Positions 1 to 8,835 of a DNA stretch of 64,000 bases are shown here, piece by piece. Location: positions 1 through 64,000 of the forward strand of contig DAOTVB010000095.1 in assembly GCA_034436755.1 (NCBI GenBank). Direction: 5' to 3'. Numbering within the stretch: position 1 is the first letter of the stretch; each line of letters starts with the position of its first letter. A model generated the notes under the pieces. It made no database searches. It was not told the origin of the DNA and saw nothing but the letters and a program-made list of their open reading frames with translations. The translations under genes were made by a program, and so were the position numbers. The stretch is from CAKZQX01 sp034436755 (GTDB taxonomy: Bacteria > Chloroflexota > Chloroflexia > Chloroflexales > Chloroflexaceae).

Positions 1-1728
1 CAATTCCTGCTCAAAGAACCGAATGTCACCTTCTTCCGCGATCAGGGGCGCGCGTTTGGCTTCGATGAGGCGGGTTATCTCACGGCCCTGACCCAGGTGC
101 CGGTGGTGCAGCAAGAACAGATTCAACCCATTTTGAACTACCTGGCCCTGTTTACCAGCATGCTGGCCGATATGGGGTTGCAGCGCCTGCAGCAACTGGA
201 GGCACAACACAAACTGGAGGAGAGCCGCGCGCAGTTTCGGGCCATTGCCGACTACACCTACGATTGGGAAAGCTGGGTTGACGGTGATGGCACAGTCCGC
301 TGGATCAATCCGGCGGTTGAGCAGTTCACCGGCTATACCGTCGCGGAGTGCCTGGCAATGCCGGACTATCCCCTGCCGCTGGTCCATGCCGACGATCGCC
401 CGGTTATCACCCGGATGCGGGCGGAAGCGGCGCAGGGATTGCGCGGCAATGATGTGACGTTTCGTCTACGTCACCACGATGGTTCGCTCCGCTGGATGGC
501 AATCTCCTGGCAGCCAGTCTATTCCGCCGACGGTCGGCCAATGGGCTACCGCACCAGCACCCGCGATTTCACGGAACGCAAGCGCGCAGAAGAACTAACG
601 CTGCGCCTCGGCCGCATCCTGGAAGACTCGCGCAACGAGATCTTTGTCTTTGATGCCGAAACTCTGCATTTTGTCCAGGTGAATAAGGGGGGCCGCCAGA
701 ACCTGGGCTACTCTATGGAAGAACTCACCCGGCTTACGCCGGTTGATATTAAACCTACGGTTGATGCAGAGCAGTTCGCCACACTGATCGCGCCACTCCT
801 GGATGGCACGCGCGACCTGGTGACATTTGAAACGGTTCACCAGCGCAAGGATGGCTCTACCTATCCGGTTGATGTGCGGCTGCAGCTCGCGCGCGAGGAG
901 GAATCGTCCGTTTTTGTGGCGATTATCCAGGATATCACCGCGCGTCGGCAGGCCGATGAGGAGCTTCGCGTATTCAAGGCGGTGATCGAGAACGCACCCG
1001 ACGGCATCTCGTTTGTCTCGCCCGAGGGAATTATCACCTATGGCAATGCGGCGGCGAAGAAGCTGCTGGGATATGACGATGATTTTGTTGGCATCCCGGT
1101 TAACCGCACACTCGCCGGCAACGATATCCAGCCGGAAGCGATTATTCAGCAGACGCTCGAGCAGGGCTTCTGGCAGGGCACACAGACGGGCTGCCGCCGG
1201 GATGGGAGCACGCTGCCGGTAGATTTGCTGGTCTTCCCGATCTATGCTGCCGACGGCAGCATACGCTTCTTTCCGGGATTTGTCCGCGATCGCACCGATC
1301 TGGTGCAGGCCGAAGCGGAACGCGTGATGCTGCAACAGCAGGTGATCGATGCCCAGCGGGAAGCATTGCGTGAACTCTCCACGCCGTTGATTCCGATCTC
1401 CAACAGCGCCGTGGTGATGCCGCTGGTGGGAACGATTGATAGCAGCCGCGCGTTGCAGATTATGGAGAACCTGCTTGAAGGCGTGGCGAACCATCAAGCC
1501 CGCATTACGATTGTTGATATAACCGGCGTACAGGTGGTTGATACCCAGGTCGCCAGCGCGCTGATCCAGGCGGCCCAGGCAGTGAAACTGCTCGGCGCAG
1601 AGGTAGTCCTGACGGGTATTCGCCCCGATGTGGCGCAGACGCTGGTGCATCTGGGTGCAGATATGAGCAGCATCAAAACGCTCAACAGCCTGCAATCCGG
1701 GATTGCCTATGCGTTGCAGCGCGCATAG
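1..1728 (+). CDS. PocR-PAS-PAS-PAS-STAS sensor protein, 5' end outside window
   Basis: The reading frame is open from base 1, so the gene starts upstream of the window; a GTG at 97 is probably internal. The first ~60 visible residues look like the end of a PocR ligand-binding domain. Three PAS domains follow, at about visible residues 75-198, 204-320 and 325-440, each with the usual G-Y and DIT/DFT-x-R-K endings. A short coiled coil leads into a C-terminal STAS domain (about 460-573) of the RsbR co-antagonist type, with the motif DITGVQVVDTQV and hydrophobic strands around it. RsbR-like proteins are scaffolds of stressosome-type switches, whose STAS Thr/Ser residues are phosphorylated; a role as a cytoplasmic ligand or redox sensor is inferred. 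No RsbT or RsbS gene is visible nearby. Confidence 0.85.
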   Translation, partial: QFLLKEPNVTFFRDQGRAFGFDEAGYLTALTQVPVVQQEQIQPILNYLALFTSMLADMGLQRLQQLEAQHKLEESRAQFRAIADYTYDWESWVDGDGTVRWINPAVEQFTGYTVAECLAMPDYPLPLVHADDRPVITRMRAEAAQGLRGNDVTFRLRHHDGSLRWMAISWQPVYSADGRPMGYRTSTRDFTERKRAEELTLRLGRILEDSRNEIFVFDAETLHFVQVNKGGRQNLGYSMEELTRLTPVDIKPTVDAEQFATLIAPLLDGTRDLVTFETVHQRKDGSTYPVDVRLQLAREEESSVFVAIIQDITARRQADEELRVFKAVIENAPDGISFVSPEGIITYGNAAAKKLLGYDDDFVGIPVNRTLAGNDIQPEAIIQQTLEQGFWQGTQTGCRRDGSTLPVDLLVFPIYAADGSIRFFPGFVRDRTDLVQAEAERVMLQQQVIDAQREALRELSTPLIPISNSAVVMPLVGTIDSSRALQIMENLLEGVANHQARITIVDITGVQVVDTQVASALIQAAQAVKLLGAEVVLTGIRPDVAQTLVHLGADMSSIKTLNSLQSGIAYALQRA

Positions 1729-1784
1729 CCTGGTCGGTAGCCCACCGCTGCCGGCCACATTCGTGACAGCGGTGGACTACATCT

Positions 1785-2246
1785 TCATTGCACCTTCGCC
1801 TCCAACCGATCAACCCAATCCTTCGCCTCCTTCAGGCCCATCCCGGTATGCTCTCGCACCTGTTTGATCGCCTCGATCTTCTGCCCCCGGGCGAGGAGCG
1901 TGCCGACTTCCGCAACCAGATCCGGCGGCACATCGTCCAGTGTCACCGGGCGTGAAGGTGGCGGCGGTAGCGCTTCTCCCCGTTCCAGCCCATCAACATA
2001 CGCTTTCGCCGCCTTCAGGCCAATCTCGCTGCGTTCGCGTACCAGTTTAATCGCCTGGATCTTCTGGCCCTGCTGGAGCAACTGCCGCACCTCCACTTCC
2101 ATCTCTGACATGTCGGATGGTGGCTGACCAGGCAACACAGCGGACTCGCCGGGGAAATCACCCCAACTCCGACGGAACAGCAGCACTCCGACGACAACAA
2201 CGGCAATAAGCAAACCGCCGGCAATAATCAGCAGCGTCATGTCCAT
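1785..2246 (-). CDS. Membrane-anchored protein with two L7/L12 C-terminal-like domains
   Basis: 153 residues. An N-terminal membrane segment (about 3-24) is followed by a short Pro-rich linker and two copies of a module resembling the C-terminal domain of ribosomal protein L7/L12. Each has the core G-Q-K-I-x-A-I-K-x-V-R-E followed by G-L-K-x-A-K-x-x-V-x-x-L, at about residues 58-88 and 118-149. The real L7/L12 is cytosolic, has one such domain and an N-terminal dimerisation domain instead of a membrane helix, so this is not rplL. In L7/L12 this fold recruits translational GTPases; whether these copies bind anything similar is unknown. The start is fixed by GGGAGG about 7 nt before ATG at 2246. 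It is convergent with the upstream sensor gene. Confidence 0.8.
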   Translation of the reverse strand: MDMTLLIIAGGLLIAVVVVGVLLFRRSWGDFPGESAVLPGQPPSDMSEMEVEVRQLLQQGQKIQAIKLVRERSEIGLKAAKAYVDGLERGEALPPPPSRPVTLDDVPPDLVAEVGTLLARGQKIEAIKQVREHTGMGLKEAKDWVDRLEAKVQ

Positions 2247-2289
2247 GACATACCTCCCAACAGTGTAGTGTAGTCTGCAACATTAACTA

Positions 2290-2560
2290 ACACGAGTTAC
2301 GCGGTGGGAGTTTGAACCACGAACACCGCGAAATGAGCGAACACCGCGAAACGATCCGTGCTGCCATGGATCAGGCGATCCCGTGTTTGGCGGGGGATAT
2401 CGCCTCCGGCAGGGTGGAAGCGACCCGATCTTTATTTCCAAAAAATTCACAACGTGAATTTTTTGGAAATAAAGAAAAAAGGAGTACCATGCTGCCGCAG
2501 GCGAAGACCGCTTTCATCTTGTCAAACGTGCAGTTTGAACGTCCACCGCATAACGCGTGT
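2290..2560. repeat. MITE-like element, family A copy 1
   Basis: About 271 bp with imperfect terminal inverted repeats of the type ACACGNGTTACGCGGTGG. At 2430-2474 it carries a perfect hairpin: two 21-nt arms around AAC, very AT-rich. Just after the hairpin is the conserved string GTACCATGCTGCCGCAG. The element ends 2 nt before the stop codon of the leftward CocE-type gene. Related copies lie at 32375-32643, 33684-33822, 33830-34026 and 44458-44675. It encodes no transposase, so it would have to be moved in trans or be fixed. Confidence 0.85.
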
Positions 2561-2562
2561 AA

Positions 2563-4263
2563 CTAAGTAATGGGTAAAACCAGGGCCGACGGGTGCGTAA
2601 TATCATGGTAGATGGATTGCTCGGCGATGACACCGGCGGTGCCGGTAGCGATAGGTTCACCCGTGCCCAGATTGCGGCTCCAGCGCGGGTGCGCGCCGCT
2701 GGCGATCTGCAGCCGCAGGCAGTGTCCGCGCCGGAAGCGGTGTGCCGTCGCCCACATGTTGATCACGATACGCAAGGTACCATCCGGTTGGGGCTCCCCC
2801 TGGCCGCCCTCAATCCGTAGCAACCCATCACAAATGTTGATCGACTGCCCATCAGGATGCAGATCGCATAACCGTCCAAAGAAGTCGGCATGCTTGAGCG
2901 TGGAGTGAACATAGAGTTCCAGATCAACATTGCCAATGACTTCCAGGTCGGCATGCAGTGGTTCGGTGGTGTAGCAGAGCAGATCAGAACGTGTTTCCAG
3001 GTCGCGGTTATCTCGCGGACCGCCACCGGGATTCATCAGCGGGCCACCAATCGCGGGCGTAGGATCGGCCGGGTTGTAGCGGTACTGGTCGGGAGGGGCA
3101 TGGGCATCCGGTTGCGTGGGCGCAAGCTGCCTCCCCGATTGCAGATAGTAGCGTGTTTCACGGGTGGGTGGGGGCCACTCCTCCATATCGCGCCACTCGT
3201 CGGCCCCCATCACATAAATACGCACCGGGTTCGGCCGCAGGTGGCGGTGATCATCTTTCAGGTGCGCATCGAACCAGGCGATACTCTCATCCAGGCTACT
3301 GCGCGCGATATCCGTGTCGAGATGAAACCAGGGGCCAATCGTCAGATACGGCCGTTTTCCCGCCGCTCGTAGTGCGGCATAGTCGGCCAGTTGATCGCGC
3401 AGAAAGATATCATACCAACCCGCGATCAGGTGAACCGCTGCGGTGGTACGTCCGGGCGCATCCCGATGGTCCATGGCCTTCCAGTAGTGGTCATAGATCT
3501 GATGATCGAGCCAGTCGCGGTAAAAGCTGACCGGCGTTCCGATTGCTACCGCGTCGGCCTCGCCAATCGGCAGGTGCTGCAGGGCCGGGGCCACGAGCTG
3601 CTCGGTGCGTAACAGGCGGAGCAGTGCGGCTGCAAATGTGCGTTTGCGCAGGAAATCAATCGTATCGACCATAAACGTCCAGCGCAACATCGTGTCGAGG
3701 GCAAAAGAGCTATCGGCGCGAATAAGGGAGACAAACTGCGAGGCGGTGATAATCGGCATGATCGCCTTGAGTGGTGGTGGTGGATCACCCGCCACCGCCC
3801 ACTGCACAAAACCCAGGTAGCTCTGGCCCCACATGCCGATGACGCCGTTGAACCAGGGCTGCTGGGCGATCCAATCCAGCGTGGCATGTCCATCCTCAGC
3901 CTCGGTGCGAAACGGATCAAACTGTCCGGTCGAGTCAAACCGGCCGCGGGTGTCCTGTATGATCACATGGTAGCCGCGCTCGGCGAAGCGGGGCGCAATA
4001 AAGACCAGCGCCGCCCCCAGCTTGCGCCCGTAGGGAGTGCGGATCAGGATCGTCGGGAAGGCGCCCTCGGCTTTGGGGAAGTAGTGATCGGCCACCAGCG
4101 TGACGTCATCGGGTAACGCCAGGCGCAGGCCCCGCTCAACCCCGACAGCGTATTGCACTGGCGGCAGGTGAAACCAGTGGCGAAAGATCTGCCGGCGCGC
4201 CTGGAACAGCCCCCACCCGGCCAACCCCAGCCCCAGCATACCGATGAGTGTGCGTTTACCCAC
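2563..4263 (-). CDS. CocE/NonD-family (peptidase S15) hydrolase
   Basis: About 566 residues. The N-terminus has a hydrophobic segment (about 6-20), suggesting a membrane anchor or signal. The alpha/beta-hydrolase domain carries the nucleophile motif W-G-Q-S-Y-L-G (Ser near 147), an acid in A-G-W-Y-D-I-F (near 284) and the His of G-P-W-F-H (near 313). A C-terminal jelly-roll domain of the X-Pro dipeptidyl-peptidase C type follows. The family hydrolyses acyl esters or peptides; the substrate here is unknown. The frame is open to 4392, but that extension lies in a dispersed repeat. I chose GTG at 4263 because GAAAGG sits about 10 nt upstream and the residues after it form the hydrophobic leader. 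Confidence 0.9.
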   Translation of the reverse strand: MGKRTLIGMLGLGLAGWGLFQARRQIFRHWFHLPPVQYAVGVERGLRLALPDDVTLVADHYFPKAEGAFPTILIRTPYGRKLGAALVFIAPRFAERGYHVIIQDTRGRFDSTGQFDPFRTEAEDGHATLDWIAQQPWFNGVIGMWGQSYLGFVQWAVAGDPPPPLKAIMPIITASQFVSLIRADSSFALDTMLRWTFMVDTIDFLRKRTFAAALLRLLRTEQLVAPALQHLPIGEADAVAIGTPVSFYRDWLDHQIYDHYWKAMDHRDAPGRTTAAVHLIAGWYDIFLRDQLADYAALRAAGKRPYLTIGPWFHLDTDIARSSLDESIAWFDAHLKDDHRHLRPNPVRIYVMGADEWRDMEEWPPPTRETRYYLQSGRQLAPTQPDAHAPPDQYRYNPADPTPAIGGPLMNPGGGPRDNRDLETRSDLLCYTTEPLHADLEVIGNVDLELYVHSTLKHADFFGRLCDLHPDGQSINICDGLLRIEGGQGEPQPDGTLRIVINMWATAHRFRRGHCLRLQIASGAHPRWSRNLGTGEPIATGTAGVIAEQSIYHDITHPSALVLPIT

Positions 4264-4324
4264 GAATACGTGCCTTTCTCTATCTTTATTATTCTTACAA
4301 TAAAAAACAGAGCATGCGTCCGCC

Positions 4325-4510
4325 AACTGGATTTTGAGAAAATAGTCCGGATATGAAATGACCTGGAATCCCGGCTTATAAAGTTTGAACATGTAATCCA
4401 GATATCGTCACCCCGGGAGACAGCCGTAGGGTGCATTCGCTGCACCGTTCTGCTACCGCACGCCATATCCGGGTTCATTTCTCAAAGTTCATTAGCCGGT
4501 TAGATCCTGT
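4325..4510. repeat. Dispersed palindromic repeat, family B locus 1
   Basis: The region upstream of the CocE-type gene matches, in inverse orientation, sequence at 61000-61130 and around 35375-35440. Shared parts are AAGCCGGGATTCCAG, a following TATCTGGATTATTTTCTC-like stretch, and GCCGTAGGGTGCATTCG with a GGTGCA/TGCACC hairpin (4425-4450). The rest of the interval to 4773 holds no gene I can support. Confidence 0.65.
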
Positions 4511-4773
4511 CGTTCACAGAGAGCATGGCCCTACCGGAACATAATACTGCGTATCCATATCCCGTTCGTATGCCGTAACCCTGCCCGAAGACGGCATGGC
4601 AACCTACGATAAACTACAATACCTGAGCAAAAAGCCTTGCCACACCTGGTACAATAAACTATAACAGAAGATGTCCCACCTGGGTGAGCCCTACCTCGCC
4701 CACCTGACCCGTTTCGCCCCCGATTGATACGCGTGCTACGTCGTCTGCGGTGCCCCAGCGAGAGGAGAAGCTT

Positions 4774-6351
4774 ATGCGCGGCGTTATACTGCTGCTGACC
4801 GGCGTTCTGTTTGCTACACTCTATCTGGGTATTCCTCCTGCGGCTACGGCTCCGGTTGTCGCAATAATCAACACCCCCACGATGCCAATTAATCCCATGC
4901 CGCCCACCCCTGTGCCATCACCCACGAATGTACCCCCGGCTCCGGCAGTGCCGGTGCTGACCGAGATTGCCGAGCCGGTCAATGCGCCACCACCCCCGTC
5001 GCCAACACCCGTTCCGCCAACACCCGTTCCGCCCGCGCCGGCACCGGCCGATCCCGGCTTTGCGGCCCTGCGCGCGGAACTGGAAGGCATGGTTGCCGGC
5101 TGGTATGGCGATCATGCCGTCAGTGTGCTTGATCTGCAGAGCGGACAGATGATCTCGATTAACGGGACGCGCCCGCAGCAGGCCGCATGCACCATCAAAA
5201 TCCCGATCCTGATGGGCGTGGCGCAGGATATCGCGGCGGGCCGCTACACCGCCGAGGATGTTGCCGGGCTGGTGCAGTCGGCGATGGGACCGAGCAACAC
5301 GCCACCGGCACGCGAGTTGCTGGGCATTATTGGTGGGGGCGATATTGGGGCAGGCATTCGGCGGGCCAATACAATCATGTGGGATCTGGGCGCAAGCGGC
5401 TCGATTATGACCCATCCGCCGGGCTATCACTGGGAGGAGTATGGCTACGCCGCCAGCCATGGCATTACCGCCAACCTGCTGACCACGGATGATCTGGTGC
5501 TGATCCTGGGCCGGCTCTACCAGGGCACTGCATTGCCGGCGCAAGAGACCGCGTACACCCTCTGGAGCATGACCATCGCACCCGACTGGATGAATGCCTC
5601 GTTTGGCAGCGCGCTGCCCGCCGGGGTCGAACTCTATCACAAGGTCGGTCAGCTCTACGAGCCGCACAACACCTGGAACGATGCCGGGATTGTGGTCTTC
5701 GAGCGCGACGGCCGGCGCTATGCCTACGCCCTGGCCTACCTGGGCAGCTATGGCACAAGCCGGCAGGATGCCTACGCGCATGCGATGAGCGTCTCGGAGG
5801 CGACCTGGCGCTACTTTAGCAGCGCGCCGCTCCCGCCGCCGGTACCCACACCCGTACCAGAACCGGCCCAGGCCGCGCCGCCGGTTGAACTAATCGACCT
5901 GACCAGTGCGGCGACCGCCGAAGCATCTTCACTGCTGCCCCGCGCAGCCATCCCGGACGGCGGTAGCGTTACCTACGCGCCGGCGCATGTCCTGGATGGC
6001 GACCCGACAACGGCCTGGGTGGAAGGGGTAGCGGGACCGGGCAACGGTGAGTGGCTGCGCCTGAGCTTTGCCGAGCCGGTTACGGTGGCGCGCCTCGACC
6101 TGAATATCGGCCGGGATATCGATGCCCGGCAGTTTGGGGCGAACAACCGGCTGCGGGCGGCGCAGGTGCGCTTCTCCGACGGCAGCATTCTGCCGGTTAC
6201 ATTCCTGGATCAGCGTGGAATGCAGTCGCTGATCTTGCGGCCCATCACCACAACTATGGTGGATATCACGCTTGAGGCGGTCTATTCCGGCACGCACCAC
6301 GACGACACCGCCATTGCCGAAGTTGCTGTGTGGGGCTGGCCGACGGAGTGA
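4774..6351 (+). CDS. Secreted beta-lactamase-fold protein with Cys in place of the catalytic Ser, plus C-terminal discoidin-like domain
   Basis: 525 residues. A signal sequence or anchor (about 1-25) is followed by a long Pro/Thr/Val linker (to about 95), then a domain resembling class A beta-lactamases and other serine hydrolases. The SxxK motif reads C139-T-I-K142, an SxN-like motif is S174-N-T, and the KTG-like motif is K290-V-G. The nucleophile Ser is therefore Cys (codon tgc at 5188). The C-terminal 140 residues (from about 385) resemble F5/8 type C or NADase-type glycan-binding domains, which bind sugars. This suggests an extracellular cell-wall-associated protein that is either a thiol hydrolase or a non-catalytic binder. 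ATG 4774 is preceded by GAGAGGAGAAG; a GTG at 4750 is less likely. Confidence 0.8.
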   Translation: MRGVILLLTGVLFATLYLGIPPAATAPVVAIINTPTMPINPMPPTPVPSPTNVPPAPAVPVLTEIAEPVNAPPPPSPTPVPPTPVPPAPAPADPGFAALRAELEGMVAGWYGDHAVSVLDLQSGQMISINGTRPQQAACTIKIPILMGVAQDIAAGRYTAEDVAGLVQSAMGPSNTPPARELLGIIGGGDIGAGIRRANTIMWDLGASGSIMTHPPGYHWEEYGYAASHGITANLLTTDDLVLILGRLYQGTALPAQETAYTLWSMTIAPDWMNASFGSALPAGVELYHKVGQLYEPHNTWNDAGIVVFERDGRRYAYALAYLGSYGTSRQDAYAHAMSVSEATWRYFSSAPLPPPVPTPVPEPAQAAPPVELIDLTSAATAEASSLLPRAAIPDGGSVTYAPAHVLDGDPTTAWVEGVAGPGNGEWLRLSFAEPVTVARLDLNIGRDIDARQFGANNRLRAAQVRFSDGSILPVTFLDQRGMQSLILRPITTTMVDITLEAVYSGTHHDDTAIAEVAVWGWPTE

Positions 6352-6384
6352 GCTTTATGCGATATGATGGTACAATAGAGTGAA

Positions 6385-6414
6385 GTTGACAGTCAACACG
6401 TTTTCGTGTAATCT
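6385..6414 (+). promoter_or_regulatory. Promoter of the Dam-type methylase gene with overlapping palindrome
   Basis: TTGACA at 6386-6391, a 17-nt spacer, then TAATCT at 6409-6414. The -35 box is inside the palindrome GTTGACAGTCAAC (6385-6397), a possible operator. The start codon at 6417 lies only 2 nt beyond the -10 box, so the transcript would be leaderless or initiate at the ATG of 6426. Confidence 0.55.
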
Positions 6415-6416
6415 TC

Positions 6417-7301
6417 ATGCAACAGATGTCATTTCTAGACGACTCACCACTGCATACTATCACCAACGTCGCAACGGTCCCACAGCGCAGCCCCTTCCGC
6501 TATCCCGGCGGCAAGACCTGGCTGGTGCCCCGGATCAGGCAGTGGCTGGCACACCGGCCCGCGCGGCCGGAGTTGTTTATCGAGCCGTTTGCCGGAGGTG
6601 GCATTGTCAGTCTGACGGTGGGGTTTGAACAACTGGCCGACCATGTGATCATGGTGGAAGTTGACGATCAGGTTGCTGCGGTCTGGAAAACGATCCTTGG
6701 CGATGGCGCTGCGCGGGACTGGTTGGCCGAGCAGATTGCGACATTTGAGTTGACCCCGGAGGCGGTTGCCGACGTGCTTGCACAACCGGCAACGGAGGTA
6801 AAAGAACAGGCATTTCGCACCATCTTGAAGAACCGGGTCAATCGTGGAGGCATCATGGCGGCGGGGGCGGGGAAAGTAAAGCAGGGCGAGAACGGCAAAG
6901 GTCTGCGGTCGCGCTGGTATCCCGCAACGCTCTGCCGCCGCATTCAGGCTATCGGCAGCATCCGCGAGCGGTTCACCTTTATTGAGGGTGACGGGATGCA
7001 TGTTCTGCGCCGGTATGCCGATCAGCCTGGCGTGGTCTGCTTTATTGACCCGCCCTACACCGCTGCTGGCAAGAAAGCCGGGGCGCGGCTCTACACCCAC
7101 GCCGCTCTGGATCATTCGGAACTCTTCCGGTTGGCCGACGCGTTTACGGGTGATTTTATGATGACCTACGATAACACTGCGGAGATACGCGCGCTTGCCC
7201 AGATGCATAGATTTGACACGCAGCCAGTTGCGATGAAAAATACACACCACGCAGCGATGACCGAGTTGATCATTGGTCGCTGCCTGGACTGGCTCAGGTG
7301 A
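6417..7301 (+). CDS. D12-class (Dam-like) DNA adenine N6-methyltransferase
   Basis: 294 residues. The N-terminal P-F-R-Y-P-G-G-K motif (about 22-29) is the AdoMet-binding FxGxK signature of the Dam/D12 family, and D211-P-P-Y214 is the catalytic motif, giving the alpha order of motifs. The enzyme transfers a methyl group from AdoMet to adenine in a short DNA site; the site cannot be read from sequence. No restriction endonuclease gene adjoins it, so it may be an orphan methylase or phage-derived. No clear ribosome binding site precedes ATG 6417 or 6426, consistent with leaderless expression. It overlaps the next gene by 4 nt (GTGA), suggesting coupling. Confidence 0.88.
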   Translation: MQQMSFLDDSPLHTITNVATVPQRSPFRYPGGKTWLVPRIRQWLAHRPARPELFIEPFAGGGIVSLTVGFEQLADHVIMVEVDDQVAAVWKTILGDGAARDWLAEQIATFELTPEAVADVLAQPATEVKEQAFRTILKNRVNRGGIMAAGAGKVKQGENGKGLRSRWYPATLCRRIQAIGSIRERFTFIEGDGMHVLRRYADQPGVVCFIDPPYTAAGKKAGARLYTHAALDHSELFRLADAFTGDFMMTYDNTAEIRALAQMHRFDTQPVAMKNTHHAAMTELIIGRCLDWLR

Positions 7302-8083
7302 CGAGGGATGCGGGATTGATGCAAAACCAGATCCGCCGGTTTGTGATCGGCGATTTACTCTTTGTCGGAGCGATGATCCTGCTGGCCCAGGTGCTGCTGC
7401 TGGTCGGGGCCAGTCCGGCGGTCGCGGTGCTGCCGACCCTGCTGCTGGGAACGGTTGCGTTGATTGTGCTGCTGAGTGTGCTGCTGCGGCATCGCCGCAG
7501 CCTGCCCATCGTCCAGCGCATCATCGCCGGGGAGCACTGGGTCGCCTGGCACTACCCGGCAGGGGAGTGGCGGCGACTGGTGAGCGATGAGCGGGTGCGG
7601 GCCAACACCGACGAGGAGCAGATCACGGTCGCCGGTCTGGCCGGGAATGTGCTGCTCTACAGCGTTAGCGCGGCGGCGGCCGGCTACTTCATCGGGATCT
7701 TTGGGCGCTCAACCCCGCAGGCCATTCAGATTGCGCTGATCATGGGCGGGGTGGTGCTGGCGGTCAGCCTGTTCTTTGCGATCAACAGTTATCGCCAGGC
7801 GCAAACGCCGCCGCCCGCCACAGCCGTGGATGTCTATCTCGGGTCGCTCGGGATCTATCTGCCGGGGCGCTACATCACCTTCGACGATCCCCATCTGACG
7901 CTGGCGGATGTGCAGGTTGTACCGGGTAGTCCCGCCCTGCTGCTCGTCACAACCCGGTTGATCACCACCTATCATCGTGCCATCCTGCAAAAACTCGCCA
8001 TTCCTATCCCGGAAGATCACATTGCCGAAGCCCAGGCGCTCGCCGACCGCTTCCAGGCCGAAATGGTAATCCGTGACCTGTGA
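7298..8083 (+). CDS. Predicted membrane protein of unknown function
   Basis: About 261 residues from GTG 7298, or 254 from ATG 7319. I do not recognise a family. There are two hydrophobic hairpins: residues about 16-65, containing two membrane segments, and about 110-155, containing two more. Between and after them are soluble stretches, the last one (about 165-261) with alternating beta-like segments such as V-D-V-Y-L-G-S-L-G-I-Y-L-P-G-R-Y, resembling a PH-like domain seen in membrane proteins. The GTG start overlaps the methylase stop codon in a GTGA arrangement; GAGGG before the ATG at 7319 supports that alternative. Confidence 0.6.
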   Translation: MTRDAGLMQNQIRRFVIGDLLFVGAMILLAQVLLLVGASPAVAVLPTLLLGTVALIVLLSVLLRHRRSLPIVQRIIAGEHWVAWHYPAGEWRRLVSDERVRANTDEEQITVAGLAGNVLLYSVSAAAAGYFIGIFGRSTPQAIQIALIMGGVVLAVSLFFAINSYRQAQTPPPATAVDVYLGSLGIYLPGRYITFDDPHLTLADVQVVPGSPALLLVTTRLITTYHRAILQKLAIPIPEDHIAEAQALADRFQAEMVIRDL

Positions 8084-8147
8084 CACCCGGCAGCACATTA
8101 CGGACTACAGAATACAGATATTCATGCGCTGCGCGCACCCGGATGTA

Positions 8148-8188
8148 TGACAATCCCCGAACAGACGAGCGGAACCGGGGAATTGTCA
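8148..8188. other. Hairpin in the gap before ruvA
   Basis: TGACAATCCCCG (8148-8159) pairs with CGGGGAATTGTCA (8176-8188) with one bulge. The gap (8084-8231) also contains three copies of TACGGACTAC-like repeats, one ending right before the ruvA start. It may act as a terminator for the membrane-protein gene, but no T-run follows. Confidence 0.35.
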
Positions 8189-8231
8189 CGCGAGAATACG
8201 GACTACAGCTTACGAACTACGGACTAAACAT

Positions 8232-8828
8232 ATGATCGCTTCGCTCCGTGGCATGCTACGCGCTATCGGCACCGATCACCTGGTGGTCGAAACCGGCGGG
8301 GTGGGCTTCCTCGTCTATGTGCCCCGTCCCGTGCTGGAGAAGCTGGGCAGTATTGGCGATGAAGTCTACCTGCAGACCTTCATGGTTGTGCGCGAGGATG
8401 CGCTGCTGCTCTATGGCTTTGCCACAATGGAACAGCGTTCGCTGTTCGAGACAATCCTGAGCGTGTCGGGAGTGGGACCACGGCTGGCCCTTGGCATGCT
8501 CTCCGCCGCAACCCCGGATGAGTTGCGCATCGCGGTGGCACAGAAAGATATCACCCGTCTGTCACGCATACCCGGCATTGGCAAAAAGACCGCCGAGCGG
8601 CTGGTGCTCGAGTTGACCGGCAAACTGGATCTGAAGGGCCTGCCCGCGGCGCAACCGGAAGCGCCCCCGGCGGTGCTGGCGGTCAACAACGAACTGGCGG
8701 ATCTGCTGGTCAGCCTGGGCTACAGCAGTGCCGAAGCCGGTGCTGCCATTGCCGCCCTGCCCCCCGACGCCCCCGGCGATCTGGAAGAGCGCCTGCGTCT
8801 CGCGTTGCGCTATTTTGGTGGTGCCTGA
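8232..8828 (+). CDS. ruvA: Holliday junction branch-migration protein RuvA
   Basis: 198 residues, the usual RuvA length. It begins M-I-A-S-L-R-G, the typical start of the OB-fold domain I (about 1-63). Domain II (about 64-140) holds two helix-hairpin-helix motifs, V-S-G-V-G-P-R and I-P-G-I-G-K-K-T-A-E-R-L, which bind the junction DNA backbone. A Pro/Ala linker leads to domain III (about 150-198), which contacts the RuvB motor. RuvA tetramers sandwich the Holliday junction in the cytoplasm and target RuvB. Neither ruvB nor ruvC is adjacent. Confidence 0.97.
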   Translation: MIASLRGMLRAIGTDHLVVETGGVGFLVYVPRPVLEKLGSIGDEVYLQTFMVVREDALLLYGFATMEQRSLFETILSVSGVGPRLALGMLSAATPDELRIAVAQKDITRLSRIPGIGKKTAERLVLELTGKLDLKGLPAAQPEAPPAVLAVNNELADLLVSLGYSSAEAGAAIAALPPDAPGDLEERLRLALRYFGGA

Positions 8829-8835
8829 TCGGGCT

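Noticed and set aside
595..1758. A 387-codon frame on the minus strand opposite the PocR-PAS-STAS gene
   Set aside because: No ribosome binding site, no recognisable protein, and it is antisense to a gene with clear domains.
2290..2560. Short protein-coding frames inside the family A elements
   Set aside because: The frames differ in length and frame between copies, while the DNA ends and hairpin are conserved, so the conserved feature is the DNA or RNA structure.
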